Assembly: GCA_963575745.1 (NCBI GenBank)
Contig: CAUYUJ010013947.1
Location: 286,057 to 350,056 of the forward strand
Source of the DNA: Prorocentrum cordatum
Taxonomy: Eukaryota; Sar; Dinophyceae; Prorocentrales; Prorocentraceae
Direction of reading: 5' to 3'
Length of the DNA: 64,000 bases
Part shown: positions 1 through 10,009 of the stretch, piece after piece
Numbering within the stretch: position 1 is the stretch's first letter
Layout: every line of letters starts with the position of its first letter
Program-made: the position numbers and the translations under genes
The notes under the pieces: model-generated
What the model was told of the DNA's origin: nothing
Seen by the model: the letters and a program-made list of their open reading frames with translations, nothing else
Database searches by the model: none

Positions 1-5
1 AGCAG

Positions 6-635
6 ATGACGACGCTCCAGTATGCTATCGCCGCCCTGGCACGAAAAGCAATGAGAGGGGAAGCGAGCTGGGAGGGTGAGGCGGGCAGGAGGAGGTCACT
101 GTCGTCATTAGCTGTTCTTGACTGGTGGCGGATCGTACCGATAGGGATCGAGCTCCAGGTTCGGCGTCTTCGGTGGTTCCAGGCCTTGCTTCGACACCCC
201 GCGGCACATGCGCAGTGTCTTGCAGCTCTCCTGCGCACTATGTCTGATGGGGCGGGGGTCTTCACGGATGCGGGCGCCTTTAATCCACAAGCTAATCCCT
301 GGGCAGTTCGACTGCAGGATGATATCTACACGCTGATTCAGTGGAGCTCTGATGCTGCTGAATGTTGGGACCGTGCTGCGGGTTCGCTCCTTCGCCTCTT
401 CGAGTTCGACATCGCCAGAGATTCTGCAATGGTTGATGTTAGTATCCTTCGCAGTGCTGTTCAAACCTCTGGGGCCCCACCCCCAGGCATCTTTGTGGAC
501 TTCGAGGCACTTGGGGCCGAGGCGTTGTGCACGGGCGATTTGCATGTGTGTCCCTGGCCGTCGTGGCCGTCTCGATTCGCATCGCGGTCTGGACTCATCA
601 ATCGCATTCGTCGCGCGCACGGCACAGTGAAGTAA
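6..635 (+). pseudogene. LINE ORF2 fragment, region downstream of RT
   Basis: A 209-codon open frame, probably continuing from left of the window, so the ATG at 6 need not be a true start. It contains RRLRWFQALLRHP, a signature I associate with the basic helical segment after the RT palm in dinoflagellate LINEs, and ends with SRSGLINRIRRAHGTV, which resembles a C2H2 finger whose first cysteines are partly lost (VCPWPSWPSRF). The TAA at 633-635 is in the same frame as the next zinc finger, so this looks like a single premature stop (CAA to TAA is the simplest change). Not expected to be functional. Confidence 0.55.
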
Positions 636-1658
636 CCGCAAGCACTCGCTAAGTGCAACCAGTGCATAGTATGCAGTGAAATATTTGGGGACAAGAAAAC
701 GGCCCAGAAGCATCTCCATGGTTCGATTCTGCACGGGAGATGTCTCAGTGGCAAAGCATCTACACTTCGTGCACTCGCTCCGCCTGGCGATCTATCTTGT
801 CGCGTACGCGGCTCAAGTTTTCTGCCGCTGGACGGGCACTGCGCCCGCGCGTGCGCGCATCTTCCAGAGCTCCCAGAGGTTCGGGAGGTTCGACATGGCC
901 GATGCCATGGAGCTCGAGCTCGCGGACGCCCCCGCGTGGATCTACCCGCTGCGCAAGCGCCGGGGCGAGGCGGCCGAGGGCGCCCCCCCATCCCAGGCGA
1001 CGCGCGCCGCCAGCGCAGCCGGGGGGGGCAGCGGGGGCCGAGGCGGAAACGGCGGTGGCAGGCGCGGCGACGATCCCATGGGCGGCTCGACGATGAAGTG
1101 GGTGGTGCGCCAGACGCTGGCCAACTCGAGGGCGATCGCGGACGTGGAGTCGAGCATCAACGACGCGCTCCTGGTATACGAGCAGACTTGGCTAGCTCAG
1201 GCAGGTCCCCGAGGCAACAAGTATTATGCCGAGAGCGTCAAGCAGCTGAAAGAAAGGCCGCCACCGACCCGTCGACGGACCTCGGCAGCTTAGGGCCACC
1301 GCGGCGCACAGTGTTCTGGATCGTCATGGCAGATATCAAGAAGCAGTCCCAGAACGGCCAGTACAAAGACGCGGTCAACCTCCCCTGGGACACTCACATA
1401 AAGGACACAACACCCGCCGAGATCGCGCTGATGGCTCGTCACTTCTCCTTCCAGGTGCCGCGAGGGGAGAGGAGCAAGCGCATGGAGGGGGCGGTCAAGT
1501 TCAAGCTGCACATCGTCCTGGGCTCGGCAGCAGGCGTCGCCCTTCAGGAGCTGATGATGCGCACGCTCACGGAGCTTCAGGCACAGCGTCTTGTGGGATC
1601 GGCGCCCCGCAGCCAGGCAGAGCGCCATCTTCAACAGTGGCTCCAGCGCGGGAGTTGA
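636..1658 (+). pseudogene. LINE ORF2 C-terminal part with C2H2-like finger
   Basis: Just after the stop the same frame reads CNQCIVCSEIFGDKKTAQKH (from about 654), a Cys-x2-Cys...His finger. From about 890 to 1255 the better frame shifts to one reading MADAMELELADAPAWIYPLR followed by a Gly/Arg-rich linker and WVVRQTLANSRAIADVES. From about 1255 to the TGA at 1656-1658 a third segment reads TVFWIVMADIKKQS... and ends SQAERHLQQWLQRGS. This finger, Gly-rich linker and helical domain recur at the end of a dinoflagellate LINE clade (from memory of the family). The frame changes show decay or sequence errors. Confidence 0.5.
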
Positions 1659-1814
1659 GACCTGAAGATGTACCCGTGATCGTCGATTGGCATGGTGAGG
1701 TAATGGATTCTGGGTTCCAGCAAACCAGGCTTTTGACTGGTAGTTTGAATGCTGGTGTATTGAACTTGACCCCTCCTGGTCAGAGTTCGCGAGCCTCACC
1801 ATCGGTGCCAAAAC

Positions 1815-2140
1815 CTACTCCTGCAGTTTCTGATTCGAAGGATTTGGGATCTGCTAATGTGCTGCCTGATCAGACTCAGCCAACACGGACATCGCCTGCT
1901 TCTGATTCGAAGGTTGCTGGAACTAATGAGCTGCCTAGTCAGACGCCAAGCCAACACGTACCTCGATAGTTCTGGATTCAGTGGAGTTGGGCGTCGCCCT
2001 TGTGCTGCCAGGTCAGACGTCCAAGCCAACACGTGCATCCACAGTTTCTGATTCGAAGGATTTGGATGGATCTAATGTGCTGCCAGGTCAGACGACTCCG
2101 CCAACACGTACTTCGATTCTTTCTGATTCAATGGATAGTG
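1815..2140 (+). repeat. ~75-bp tandem repeat, about five copies, open in frame
   Basis: TCTGATTCGAAGG-type cores begin at about 1829, 1901, 1969, 2046 and 2122 (spacing 68-77 bp). Each unit also holds a GTGCTGCCNGRTCAGAC block and CCAACACGNAC. In frame the units read like SDSKDL-(G/D)-S-NVLP-GQT-PTRTS. The repeat starts right after the LINE relic, so it may be its 3' tail or an unrelated minisatellite. Confidence 0.75.
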
Positions 2141-2781
2141 CATCTGAAATGGGCGTGGGATCTCTGCTATCACGCGCAGCTGCTGATGACAGGGCTGGCC
2201 CCCCACCTGAGCGCAGTGAGCCACAGCCTTTCCCCAGCCAGCCTTCCTCTTCCACTTCGAACCCTTTTCGCACTCCTCCCCCTCTGATGCTTTCCCCCAA
2301 TCTCGCCTCTAGCGCCCGCCTCGCCTCTCTCGTCGCTCGCGGTGTGATCCGTGATGTGAGGGCGGCTGGTAGGGATGTCTTCGCGGGGGGTGGGGGTGGG
2401 GCGGCGGCGGGCGGGGGGGGGGGGGGGCGCGGCTCGCGGCGGCGGACGAGGGCCGCGCCCGGGGGCGCGCCGTGCCCGCCCAGGAGCCTAGGTGAAGACG
2501 CCCCCCTTCCGAAGCGGGGGGGTCAGTCGTCTCGTCGTCGATCGTGATCAATTCGTGTTGGTGCCCGCAGGCACCCCTGGGGGGCCGCCCCCCCCCTTCC
2601 CGGGGCTTGCCTCGGGGCCCGTCGGGGCCCTCCTCGCTGCAGGGACCTCGGGATTTAAAACCTGGATGTTGCTCGGCCTATCGGCCGTCGCAGGGATGCG
2701 TGCTCTTTTCCAGTTGGCTTGCGAGCGCAGGCAGTCTGATTGGGAGCTTGAGATCGTCCCCAGCGTTTCCGATCCGATCGA
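2141..2781. other. No gene recognised; GC-rich spacer
   Basis: Contains a G-run and GGC-rich stretch (about 2388-2430) and short open frames that look like low-complexity translation. Nothing here matches a family I know. Confidence 0.5.
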
Positions 2782-3247
2782 TCCTCCTCCTCATGTTCCT
2801 CCTCCTCCTCCTCCTCCTCCTCCTCCTCCTCCCTCCTCCTCCTCCTCCCCCTCCTTCTCTCCTCCTCCTCCTGCTCCTCGTTCACTCCTCCTCGTCATCA
2901 TCCTCGTACTCCTCTTCCTCCTCCTCTTCCTTCTCTCCTCCTCCTCCTGCCCCTTCTCCTCTTCCTCCTCCTCCTCCTCCTCTGCCTCCCTCCTCCTCCT
3001 CCCCTCCTCCTCCTCGTCCTCCTCCTCCTCCCCCCCTCCTCCTGCTCTTCCTCCTCATCATCTCCCTCCTCCCCTCCTCGTCCTCCTCCCTCCTCCTCCT
3101 TCCCTCCTCCCTCCTCCTCCTCCCACCTTGTCCTCCTCCTCTCCTCCTTCTCTCCTCCCCTCCTCCTCCTTCCTCCTCCTCCTCCTCCTACGCCTTCTCA
3201 TCCTCCTCCTTCTCCTCCTTTTCCTCCCCCCCCCCCCCCCCCCCCCT
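2782..3247. repeat. (TCC)n microsatellite tract ending in a C-run
   Basis: About 460 bp of TCC/CTC triplets with interruptions, ending in a run of C at about 3227-3246. Open frames across it on both strands (poly-Pro/Ser/Leu or poly-Glu/Gly/Arg) are artefacts of the repeat. Confidence 0.9.
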
Positions 3248-3289
3248 CCCCCCTCCTCTGGCGGGGCGCGCAGGGGCGCAGCAGAACGC

Positions 3290-3392
3290 GCAAGAGCCCG
3301 GCAGAACCCAAAGAACACACGGGAGCACGGCAGAACAATCAGGAACACATCAGAACACACAGGAGCACGGCAGAACACACAGGAGCGCGAGG
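3290..3392 (+). repeat. CACGGCAGAACAC satellite, copy block 1
   Basis: Degenerate ~20-bp monomer close to CAGGAGCACGGCAGAACACA, about five copies, ending directly at the spliced-leader relic at 3393. The same satellite lies before the relic at 11285 and after the tail at 16032. Confidence 0.85.
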
Positions 3393-3414
3393 TCCGTAGC
3401 CACGTTGGCTCAAG
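3393..3414 (+). other. Dinoflagellate spliced-leader relic (two mismatches)
   Basis: Matches DCCGTAGCCATTTTGGCTCAAG over 22 nt except that ATTT reads ACGT. DinoSL is normally added by trans-splicing, so a genomic copy at the head of a coding unit marks a reverse-transcribed mature mRNA or a relic of one. ORF1 starts 3 bp downstream. Confidence 0.75.
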
Positions 3415-3417
3415 GCA

Positions 3418-4779
3418 ATGCGTCACCCGACGACCGCGAGTCCGAGAGGGCGATCACAGCGCGAGGGGTCGCGCTTTGAGCCAATCTCTTGGAGAAGCAC
3501 GAACCAGTTTTGGGCTCTCCTAGCCGCCGTTCTTGCCTGGGGTACTGCACAGTGCGGCCCCCGCACACCAGCAGAGGTGCAATGGCGCCGACAGGGGCAC
3601 GCCGTGATCAACAGCGCGCGAAGTGGTGCTATAAGTGGTCCAAGGGACGCGATGGCAAGCCCTTTGTCAATCAACTTCGCGGACAAGCTGGCCTGCCACT
3701 CCTGCGGCATCGCCATGGGCAAGGCTTTCCATGGGGAGCCCGCGCCGAGAGGCGGGGGCCCCGCCCCCCGCCCGAGTCGACGCTCGGCGTGGGTTCAGGG
3801 ACCTCCAGGCGGTGGCGCCCCAAGCGCCAAGCCAGGTGGAGGGGGCGGCTCACGCCCCGTCGAGAAGCAATTGCAGGCCATGCGTAAGCAGGCGGAGCAG
3901 CTCCGACAGGCGCTGCGCGAGGCAAAGGGCAAGCCTCTGGCGGCGGCTGAAGGCGAGCTGGAAGTGGTGAAAGCTGAAAAGCTGGCTTGCACCCGTGCTC
4001 GCATCGCAGAGCTCGACAGCCTCATCGAGCATTTGGGCCGCATCAAGCGAATGCCCGAGCAGGCCATGGCCATCATTGAAGAACACAAGCAGGAGCGTTT
4101 CAAGCTCCGTGCGGAACTGTTCGATGCGAAGCCTGCTTCCATCAAGCTCAATGCACTGTCCAAGAAGATTGCCCTGCGCGAGAACCAGCAGGCGCGCTGG
4201 CAACGCACTGTGGACGAGGAGAAGAAAGCAATCGACAAGCTCCAGGGGGAGGTGCGTGACGGAGAGCTGGCTATTGAGGAAGCGCGCAAGCAGCTGGTTG
4301 AAGTCGCAGCCGAGAGACAGCAGTTGAGCAGTGGTGGGCTGCCTGCTCCTGCTGAGCATCCCCCAGGACAAGCTGAAGGTGATGGCGCGCACTGGTCGTT
4401 GGCGGCCGTGGCAGAGGTGCTGCAGAGCATGGGGCTTCCCGCGCATCTGCAAGACAAGTTTCAGACCGTGCATGCGGGGGTCCAGGAGGTTGCGCCCCAG
4501 GCTGCCCGCGGAGAGGGGAACTCGACGCCCTGCCCCGTCAGCGCCGCGCCTGCCCGCAGGAGCGACCTGTTCGATGAGACAGAGCTCGACGGGGCATCCA
4601 AGGAGGAGCTCAAGGCCTACCTGGAGTCTTTGGGCCTAGGTCAGCTGGCTGGCGGCGCCGGCGATGACGGGGACTTGCGGGGCGCGGTCAAGCGATTACT
4701 CCAGGCCCCATCCTGGCTGGAAGTTATGCGTCGTAGACTGGGCCCACAGGAGGGTGCAAGCAGCGATGAGCGTATGTGA
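3418..4779 (+). CDS. LINE ORF1-like coiled-coil protein
   Basis: The frame is 453 codons, with an ATG 3 bp after the SL relic. Residues 1-20 (MRHPTTASPRGRSQREGSRF) recur in altered form after the relic at 11285, so this leader is shared between units. A short Cys/His patch (ACHSCGIAMGKAFHG, about residues 90-105) may be a partial zinc site. Residues about 150-305 are Ala/Glu/Gln/Lys-rich with heptad periodicity, predicting a long coiled coil as in LINE ORF1 RNA-binding trimers. The C-terminus (DLFDETELDGASKEELKAYL, then a basic tail) is acidic then basic. Expected role: RNA packaging for retrotransposition. It is the best-preserved frame in this element. Confidence 0.65.
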   Translation: MRHPTTASPRGRSQREGSRFEPISWRSTNQFWALLAAVLAWGTAQCGPRTPAEVQWRRQGHAVINSARSGAISGPRDAMASPLSINFADKLACHSCGIAMGKAFHGEPAPRGGGPAPRPSRRSAWVQGPPGGGAPSAKPGGGGGSRPVEKQLQAMRKQAEQLRQALREAKGKPLAAAEGELEVVKAEKLACTRARIAELDSLIEHLGRIKRMPEQAMAIIEEHKQERFKLRAELFDAKPASIKLNALSKKIALRENQQARWQRTVDEEKKAIDKLQGEVRDGELAIEEARKQLVEVAAERQQLSSGGLPAPAEHPPGQAEGDGAHWSLAAVAEVLQSMGLPAHLQDKFQTVHAGVQEVAPQAARGEGNSTPCPVSAAPARRSDLFDETELDGASKEELKAYLESLGLGQLAGGAGDDGDLRGAVKRLLQAPSWLEVMRRRLGPQEGASSDERM

Positions 4780-4881
4780 GATCAGGATGATGGTGTCTGT
4801 CTCAGCCAATACCTCAACTGGTGGATGCCAGCTGCAGTTTACCCGCAATACTATCAACGGTCTGGGTAGCGCGGCAGGTGC

Positions 4882-7065
4882 ATGCCCAGTAAGTCTGCGC
4901 GAGGCCTGTGCGTCCGACTGGGAGGCAGCCCTCGCATGCGAGGCCCTTGGCAATGGGGTGGTCGATGCCCTCGCACATGCAGGCCCCGTCGGCGGCATGG
5001 GAAGGGGTTGCAGCGCTCGCCACGCGGCCCTCCCAGTAAGTCCAAGCGAGGCCTGTGGCCCAGGCCCGGACGCAGCCCTCGCATGCTGGCCCACGGCGGC
5101 GGGGTGGTCGATGCCCTTGCACAAGATGGAGCTCTTGGCGGCATGGGCGGCGGCTGCGACGCTCGCCACGTTGCCCGCCCAGCAAGTCCGAGCGAGGCCC
5201 GAGGACCAGGCCAGGCCTCGGCCCTCGCCTGCGAGGCCCACAGAGGTGGGGTGGTCGATGCCCTCGCGCAAGCGGGCCATGAAGGCGGCAGGGGAAGGTG
5301 CTGCGAAGCTCGCCACGTCGCCCGCCTAGTAAGTCTGAGTGCGGCCCAGGCGTCACAACAGGACGTGACCTCTGCGGTGCAGAATGTGGATCAAGCTGGA
5401 ACCTATACTTCCCTAGGCGATGAGAGCGCTGATCCCTTTGAGGTGCGCGAGGCCGAGGCAGACCGTCCACCATCGGAACAGGAGGAGACGCTCGAGGCCG
5501 AATACATCAAGCGCGACCCGCCGCAACCTCCAGAGGCTGACGGTGAGCAGCAAGGGCCCTGGCGAGACAAGCCTGTCGAGCCCCCTGACACCTCAGAGCG
5601 GGGAGGTCTCCATGTCGCCACAGCCAATGTCAATCATTTTGGCACACTCAAGAAATACCTTGCTAAGGCTGGTGATGATGTCATTTTGGCCCAGGGGGCG
5701 CGCGCCGGCGAGTTCAGGCCCCCAGAGGTGCAAGCTGGCGCCCTCGACTTAGGCTGGAAAGGACAGTGGTTGCCAGCGCTACCGACCCCAAACGGGGGCA
5801 CGGAAGGAGGCGCGGCGGTGACCGCTAGGACGAATCTACAGGTGACGCAGGCGCCTTACTGGGAGCATGGGTGTATCGTGCCAGGCAGAGCGGTGGCGGC
5901 GTTGGTCCATGCTGGCCCACCTGGAGGACTGGTTTGCGTTTTGCTCTATATGGTCACCACGGAGGGAGGATCGCCCCGCCACCTGGCAATCATCTGGGAG
6001 GTCTGCAAATATCTCAAACAGGTCGCCACGGCAGGATCTGTTTCGATGGTCGTTGGGGGCGTCAACGTGCTCCCTGCGGAGCTTTTGGAGCATGACTGGC
6101 TGCATTTGGTCCAAGGAGCTCTGGTGGGCCCTTCGCAGCCTGCTTGCCTGCAGACTCCACCTGGACGCACGCTGGACTACGGAATCCTTCACATATCATT
6201 GGTGGCCGCTGCCCAGTACACGATTTCAGTGCAGGTGGATGCTGGGCTGCGGCCGCATCTGCCCGTCTGCTTCCAGTCACCGAGGCGGCGCATGCCCCTT
6301 GTCCGCCGAGTGTTGAAGCCACTTCGGGCTTTCCCGCGGCAAGCGCGTACTGGGTGCGCTCGATTCCCCATCGACTGGAGCCGCGTAATGCATTGGGATT
6401 TGGCGTTGCCGGGCATTGGGCGAGAACAAGCCAATCGCCACGACTTAGTCGGCAGGGCCAGGCACGCACGTTGCGGCAGAGCAGGAGAACCCGAGCTGGC
6501 CCAGGAAGCTGATGCCTGGAAGCCCGCCAGGAGCTGCGCACGGCACGGCCAGCAGGCTACCGCTTGGGCAGCGGCGGCCAGGTGGGCGCAGCACTGGCGC
6601 GCAGTCCGCGCAGTACTGCAGCGAGACGTCAGCACCCTACGGCAGGAAGACCTCTCTGCGGCCACCACTGACAAGGTCCTGCACCGCTTGGCCACCCAGA
6701 TAAATGAGCTCAGCCGCTATTTGATGCGAGTGCAGCGCAGCCAGCTGGTGCTTGACATGATCACGATGGAAGCCAGGAGTTTCTTTCAAACAGGTGTCGG
6801 TTGCTTGCTGCGCGACGATTTCACCGTTCAGGTTGACGAGGTTCAACGCCAGCATGAGAACTACAGCAGGGCTGCCGAGGCCAAGGCCGCGCACGGCCTG
6901 GCAGGGGCGGGCGCCGAGGCGTTCGCAGGCGGCGCTAGGCAGGCGCATCGGTTCTCCAAGCCGAGGGCGCAAGTGGAGGTGCCGCCTACACAGGGGGCAT
7001 GCCAGCCCACGGAGCTTGCAGACATGGGCAAGCAGTTGGAGCCATCTCGGGCTAGGGCCTGTTGA
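4882..7065 (+). CDS. LINE ORF2 N-terminal part: AP-endonuclease-like (EEP) domain and linker
   Basis: 727 codons; the first ~150 cross the 147-bp repeats. The endonuclease region starts near 5608 with VATANVNHFGT, continues with VILAQGARAG, GGTEGGAAVTART, VVGGVNVLPAEL and LDYGILHISL, which line up in order with the NhF, QE, GG-A, GDFN and DY-v motifs of EEP nucleases. The catalytic Glu of QE reads Gly and the Asp of GDFN reads Val, so target nicking is probably lost. A long helical linker (INELSRYLMRVQRSQLVL) leads to the RT. The frame closes at 7063-7065, where the RT continues one frame over, so a frameshift near 7040 splits the ORF. Confidence 0.65.
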   Translation: MPSKSARGLCVRLGGSPRMRGPWQWGGRCPRTCRPRRRHGKGLQRSPRGPPSKSKRGLWPRPGRSPRMLAHGGGVVDALAQDGALGGMGGGCDARHVARPASPSEARGPGQASALACEAHRGGVVDALAQAGHEGGRGRCCEARHVARLVSLSAAQASQQDVTSAVQNVDQAGTYTSLGDESADPFEVREAEADRPPSEQEETLEAEYIKRDPPQPPEADGEQQGPWRDKPVEPPDTSERGGLHVATANVNHFGTLKKYLAKAGDDVILAQGARAGEFRPPEVQAGALDLGWKGQWLPALPTPNGGTEGGAAVTARTNLQVTQAPYWEHGCIVPGRAVAALVHAGPPGGLVCVLLYMVTTEGGSPRHLAIIWEVCKYLKQVATAGSVSMVVGGVNVLPAELLEHDWLHLVQGALVGPSQPACLQTPPGRTLDYGILHISLVAAAQYTISVQVDAGLRPHLPVCFQSPRRRMPLVRRVLKPLRAFPRQARTGCARFPIDWSRVMHWDLALPGIGREQANRHDLVGRARHARCGRAGEPELAQEADAWKPARSCARHGQQATAWAAAARWAQHWRAVRAVLQRDVSTLRQEDLSAATTDKVLHRLATQINELSRYLMRVQRSQLVLDMITMEARSFFQTGVGCLLRDDFTVQVDEVQRQHENYSRAAEAKAAHGLAGAGAEAFAGGARQAHRFSKPRAQVEVPPTQGACQPTELADMGKQLEPSRARAC
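4887..5326 (+). repeat. 147-bp tandem repeat, three copies
   Basis: CAGTAAGTCTGMGCGAGGCC-type starts lie at 4887, 5034, 5180 and (partial) 5327, giving periods of 147, 146 and 147 bp. Shared internal blocks are GGGGTGGTCGATGCCCT, GGCGGCATGGG and GCTCGCCACG. The 147-bp period is 49 codons, so reading frame is kept in two of three steps. Each unit starts with GTAAGT, a 5' splice-site-like hexamer. Confidence 0.85.
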
Positions 7066-7513
7066 GCTGCCTGATGGTGCAGACCACTGGCCTGACCTGG
7101 AGCCGATCACGATTGAGCAGTTGCGCCGCGTCCTCTTCACTTTCCCTCCCAGGTCGGCCGTGGGGCAGACAGACATCCACCCGCGAGAACAACGGCACTT
7201 GTCTGACGAGAGCCTCTTGGCCATATCGCTGCTCTTCACTGCATGTGATTCCAGACTGGGCTGGTCCCCAGATCGGCTGGTGACAATTTTAGCGCGCTTG
7301 CCCAAACCAGACGGAGGCACACGTTTGATCGGTTTATTGAATAGTCTGGTGCGTATATGGGGTCGCGCGAGAAGGCCAATTTCAGCGCAGTGGGTGAATA
7401 TTACCGTAGTTGCCACAATTGGTGCTCAGGACCTGGGCGCAGCTCCTCCGCCTCGGCTGTGTCACTCAGCTTGGGTAGTGAGATCGACACGGCGCTCGGC
7501 AGCAAGACGGTGA
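7040..7513 (+). pseudogene. LINE ORF2 reverse transcriptase, fingers part
   Basis: Reads EQLRRVLFTFPPRSAVGQTD, then LARLPKPDGGTRLIGLLNSL and VRIWGRAR. LPKPDGGxRxIGLL is the RT motif 1-2 region (incoming-nucleotide Lys/Arg) of non-LTR RTs. The frame is +1 relative to the endonuclease segment and gives way near 7400 to the frame carrying motif A. Confidence 0.7.
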
Positions 7514-7833
7514 CTCTCATGGTGGATAGTTGGAAATGCCTCGAGCTGGTTGATCCCTCGGTCTCCATGCGAGAAGCTATTGCAGTGCAGTGTTCGCCTC
7601 GCCTGGCATGGGTGTTGGTACATGCGTACAGGCAAACGCGTACTTTGCAAGCATATGATAGTGCCTCAATGTTCTTTCAGTCGGAACAATGCATAGTGGC
7701 TGGCTGTTCACACGCAGCCACAGTCCTAGAGGTGTTGCTCCATCGGTCCACGCGAAGGCTCTCCGCTATGTGTCCCGCGGTCACCCCGCGGTTACTGGTA
7801 GATGACATATCTACGCGCTGGCAGGTCCAGTGA
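7357..7833 (+). pseudogene. LINE ORF2 reverse transcriptase, palm part
   Basis: TVTLMVDSWKCLELVDPS is consistent with motif A (catalytic Asp in VDSWKCLE). VAGCSHAATVLEVLL fits motif B, and RLLVDDISTRWQV is the motif C box with LVDD in place of YVDD/FADD. Both catalytic aspartates are therefore visible, but they lie in a different frame from the fingers segment. The TGA follows the motif C strand directly. Confidence 0.65.
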
Positions 7834-7880
7834 CGCTGTGTGCTTAGGAAGTTGGGCAGGCGGCCGACGAGACGCTGGCA

Positions 7881-8345
7881 ATGTTTGAGGGCCTCCGTTT
7901 GCCTGTGCAGACCAAGAAGCTCGGGTTTGTTGCGCCTGATGCGCACACCGAGGAGGTGGTGCGCCATGCTGTGCAGAGGAGAGCCATCACACGCCATCGC
8001 TGGATGAGAAACCGGGGGCATGAGCTCACCGCGGCGACGAAGCCGCAGCGGAAGCAGGAGGCGACCAGAGCAGCGACACTGCGTACCCGAGTGCGAAGGC
8101 TTCATAGTCTCAAGCGAGCTGCTGGCACACGGCGGATCACACGGATTCAGACCACTGGTCTAAAGCTTTCGGTGCTACACGGTGCGGCGGTCATGGGTGT
8201 GGCAGAGAAAGCGCTGCAACTTGTGCGCGCCCTATCGGGAGCGCTGGCTGGAGCAAAACCAGCAGCTTCCCTAACCGTGGCCGAGGTGATGCAGCCCAGT
8301 CCCCGCTACGATCCTGTTTTCGAGGCCGCGCTGGAGTTGTCATAG
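7881..8345 (+). pseudogene. LINE ORF2 post-palm (thumb/connection) segment
   Basis: 154 codons. VQTKKLGFVAPDAHTEEVVR and RNRGHELTAAT, then RVRRLHSLKRAAG and HGAAVMGVAE match the segment that follows the RT palm in dinoflagellate LINEs (recognised style, not a search). The frame ends in TAG at 8343-8345. Confidence 0.55.
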
Positions 8346-8423
8346 ATGTATGCAAGCATGTTCTGGGTTGGTAAGTTACCACTTCAGAGGTTGCAGCGCA
8401 CATGAGAGGTAACACGAACCAAT

Positions 8424-9269
8424 ATGCTCAACAGTGAACGCTGGTCCAAAGTCACAGGGCCGCTGTCGGCCATGTGGATGACGCTGCGCCGAGTGGGATG
8501 GACTATGGGTTCAGCATACCACCTGGTGGATGACCAAAGCCAGCCCCTGTCACTGCTGCAGACACCTCCGCGAGACGTACGAGATCTATTGGAGGCAGGG
8601 GTACAGCGATGGCAACTGCGGAAACTTGAGCAGCACATTCCTGACCGAACGGGTGAGCAGATATGGTATGGATGGCTTCGGGCGTGTGTCGCGGGCACAC
8701 GGGCAATCGCCAACGCTGCTGAATTGGGGGCGCTACAATGTCTGCGGTCGGGTGCTATGTGGGCGCGAGCCTGGAAAGATTCGCAAGGCTTCTGCCCTTC
8801 TCCTGTATGCCTTGCGTGCCGTGAAAAGCCTGATGCCCTTGGGCATCATTGGCTTGGCTGCCCTGCCTTTCTGAGGGAAGAGATGTTGCAGCCGCCTGGC
8901 GGGAGAACGCGCGAACAGAAGCGTAAGGTCGCGGTGCGTGAGTTGATGCGTAATGAGGTTCTGCGGTCGGCTTACCCTGACTTCTTCGATTATTTTAAGC
9001 ACGCTTGCGCCATTCCGCTGCTCCCGCCAAGTAACGAGCGCCCAAGCAGGACCCCCGAACAGAGCTTTGAATGGGGAGACCCGAGCGTTCCCTGGGAGGG
9101 CACCGTCTACACGGACGAGGTTGGCCAGAGCATGGGCCCCCCCGAGGATGCTAGGTGCGTTTGGGCTTTTGTGCAGCTTGACCCCAGAGGCCGCCCCGTC
9201 AAGGCGAGGTTTGGAAGCCTCCCATGGATGCAATCGGTTCCTAGGGCTGCTCGATATGCGGGATTGTAG
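8424..9269 (+). pseudogene. LINE ORF2 Cys/His motif and RNase H N-terminal half
   Basis: 281 codons. Residues about 70-165 contain RACVAGTRAIANAAELGAL and then VCLACREKPDALGHHWLGC, a C-x2-C-x8-H-x4-C type motif found between RT and RNase H. Near the C-terminus TVYTDEVGQS and VPRAARYAGL align with the first RNase H strand (catalytic Asp in YTD) and the VPRAE-Y-AL helix, in which the catalytic Glu reads Ala. The frame breaks at 9269 inside RNase H. Confidence 0.65.
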
Positions 9270-9407
9270 GCGGTTTCGGCCTCGCCTGCTGTCGTTCGGA
9301 TTGTCAGCGGCCACCGCTCCTTTGTGCAAGGGGGTGCGAGATGGAGCGAGGAAGCTGCTTTGGCGGCATGAAGGCATGCTGGCCTTTGGCGCGTCATCCG
9401 CGCGGAG

Positions 9408-10000
9408 GTGGCCCGACAGGGGCGAGCCCCGCCTTGTGTTGCCTGGGCACCTTCACACAAGACGCCCGCTGAAGCGTCCGAGATGGGAGTGGGGGGCATG
9501 ACGTGGTTGGAAAATGTTTGGGCGGATTGTTTCGCGATTGCCCCCTTGCATGCGAACGCCCTCAGCCCTAAGTTGGGCAAAGGGTTGGAGGGCCGTCTCG
9601 CAGAAGCAGTTAAGTGTGCAAAATATGTGGCTTGGGCTGGGACCCAGACTCTCGGCTCTGCTTGGTGGAACCTCCTGAGGAAGAGCCCATGCTGCCAAAG
9701 CAGAAGCCGCAGCCGCCGCCCCTAGCGGTCACGCAGCATGTTTTCGTTCCAGACAAGCAAGGGTACAGATGTCGACAGTGCAACAGAGTGGCCTTTTCGG
9801 ACGCTACCATGCGAAGCCTGTGGAGCAGGACGTACAAGGCCACGCCGCTCACCAGGCTGCAAGCGCAAGCACAGCTTGCAAGCGTTGCCCTCGCTAGGCC
9901 GAACGCTTTGGTGGCCCCTGCTGGCGACGACAGAGCATCGGATAGAAGGCCTTCGCAGATGCCGCATTCCAGCCCAGCAGCGAGCCCGCAGGAGCGATAG
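9408..10000 (+). pseudogene. LINE ORF2 RNase H C-terminal half and first zinc finger
   Basis: Two overlapping frames (9408-9725 and 9614-10000). The first reads VAWAPSHKTPAEASEMG, TWLENVWADCFA: the W-P-HKT loop and the N-AD-A box of RNase H (last catalytic Asp). The second starts CKICGLGWDPDSRLC and has HVFVPDKQGYRCRQCNRVAF, a C-x2-C finger pair typical of the ORF2 tail. A frameshift near 9620 separates them. Confidence 0.6.
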
Positions 10001-10009
10001 CTGCGGCTG

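Larger units (their letters stand above)
1..1658 (+). mobile_element. 3' portion of a decayed non-LTR (LINE) retrotransposon, cut by the window edge
   Basis: The stretch reads in order as a post-RT helical region, a zinc finger, and a C-terminal domain like those that follow the RT in dinoflagellate LINE ORF2 proteins. The frame is broken by one in-frame TAA and two frame changes, so it is a relic. The 5' part (endonuclease and RT core) would lie left of the window. Family placement rests on recognised sequence style, not on a database hit. Confidence 0.6.

Noticed and set aside
719-790. Possible tRNA T-arm (GGTTCGATTC)
   Set aside because: No anticodon or acceptor stem can be folded around it, and it lies within the LINE zinc-finger frame.
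3475-3483. TTGAGCCAA as a minus-strand spliced-leader copy
   Set aside because: Only 9 nt match. It is an inverted copy of the SL 3' end within the shared leader block, not a second relic.
2492-3523. 343-codon Pro/Ser/Leu-rich frame
   Set aside because: Pure (TCC)n translation followed by satellite; no ordinary protein sequence and it overlaps the SL relic.
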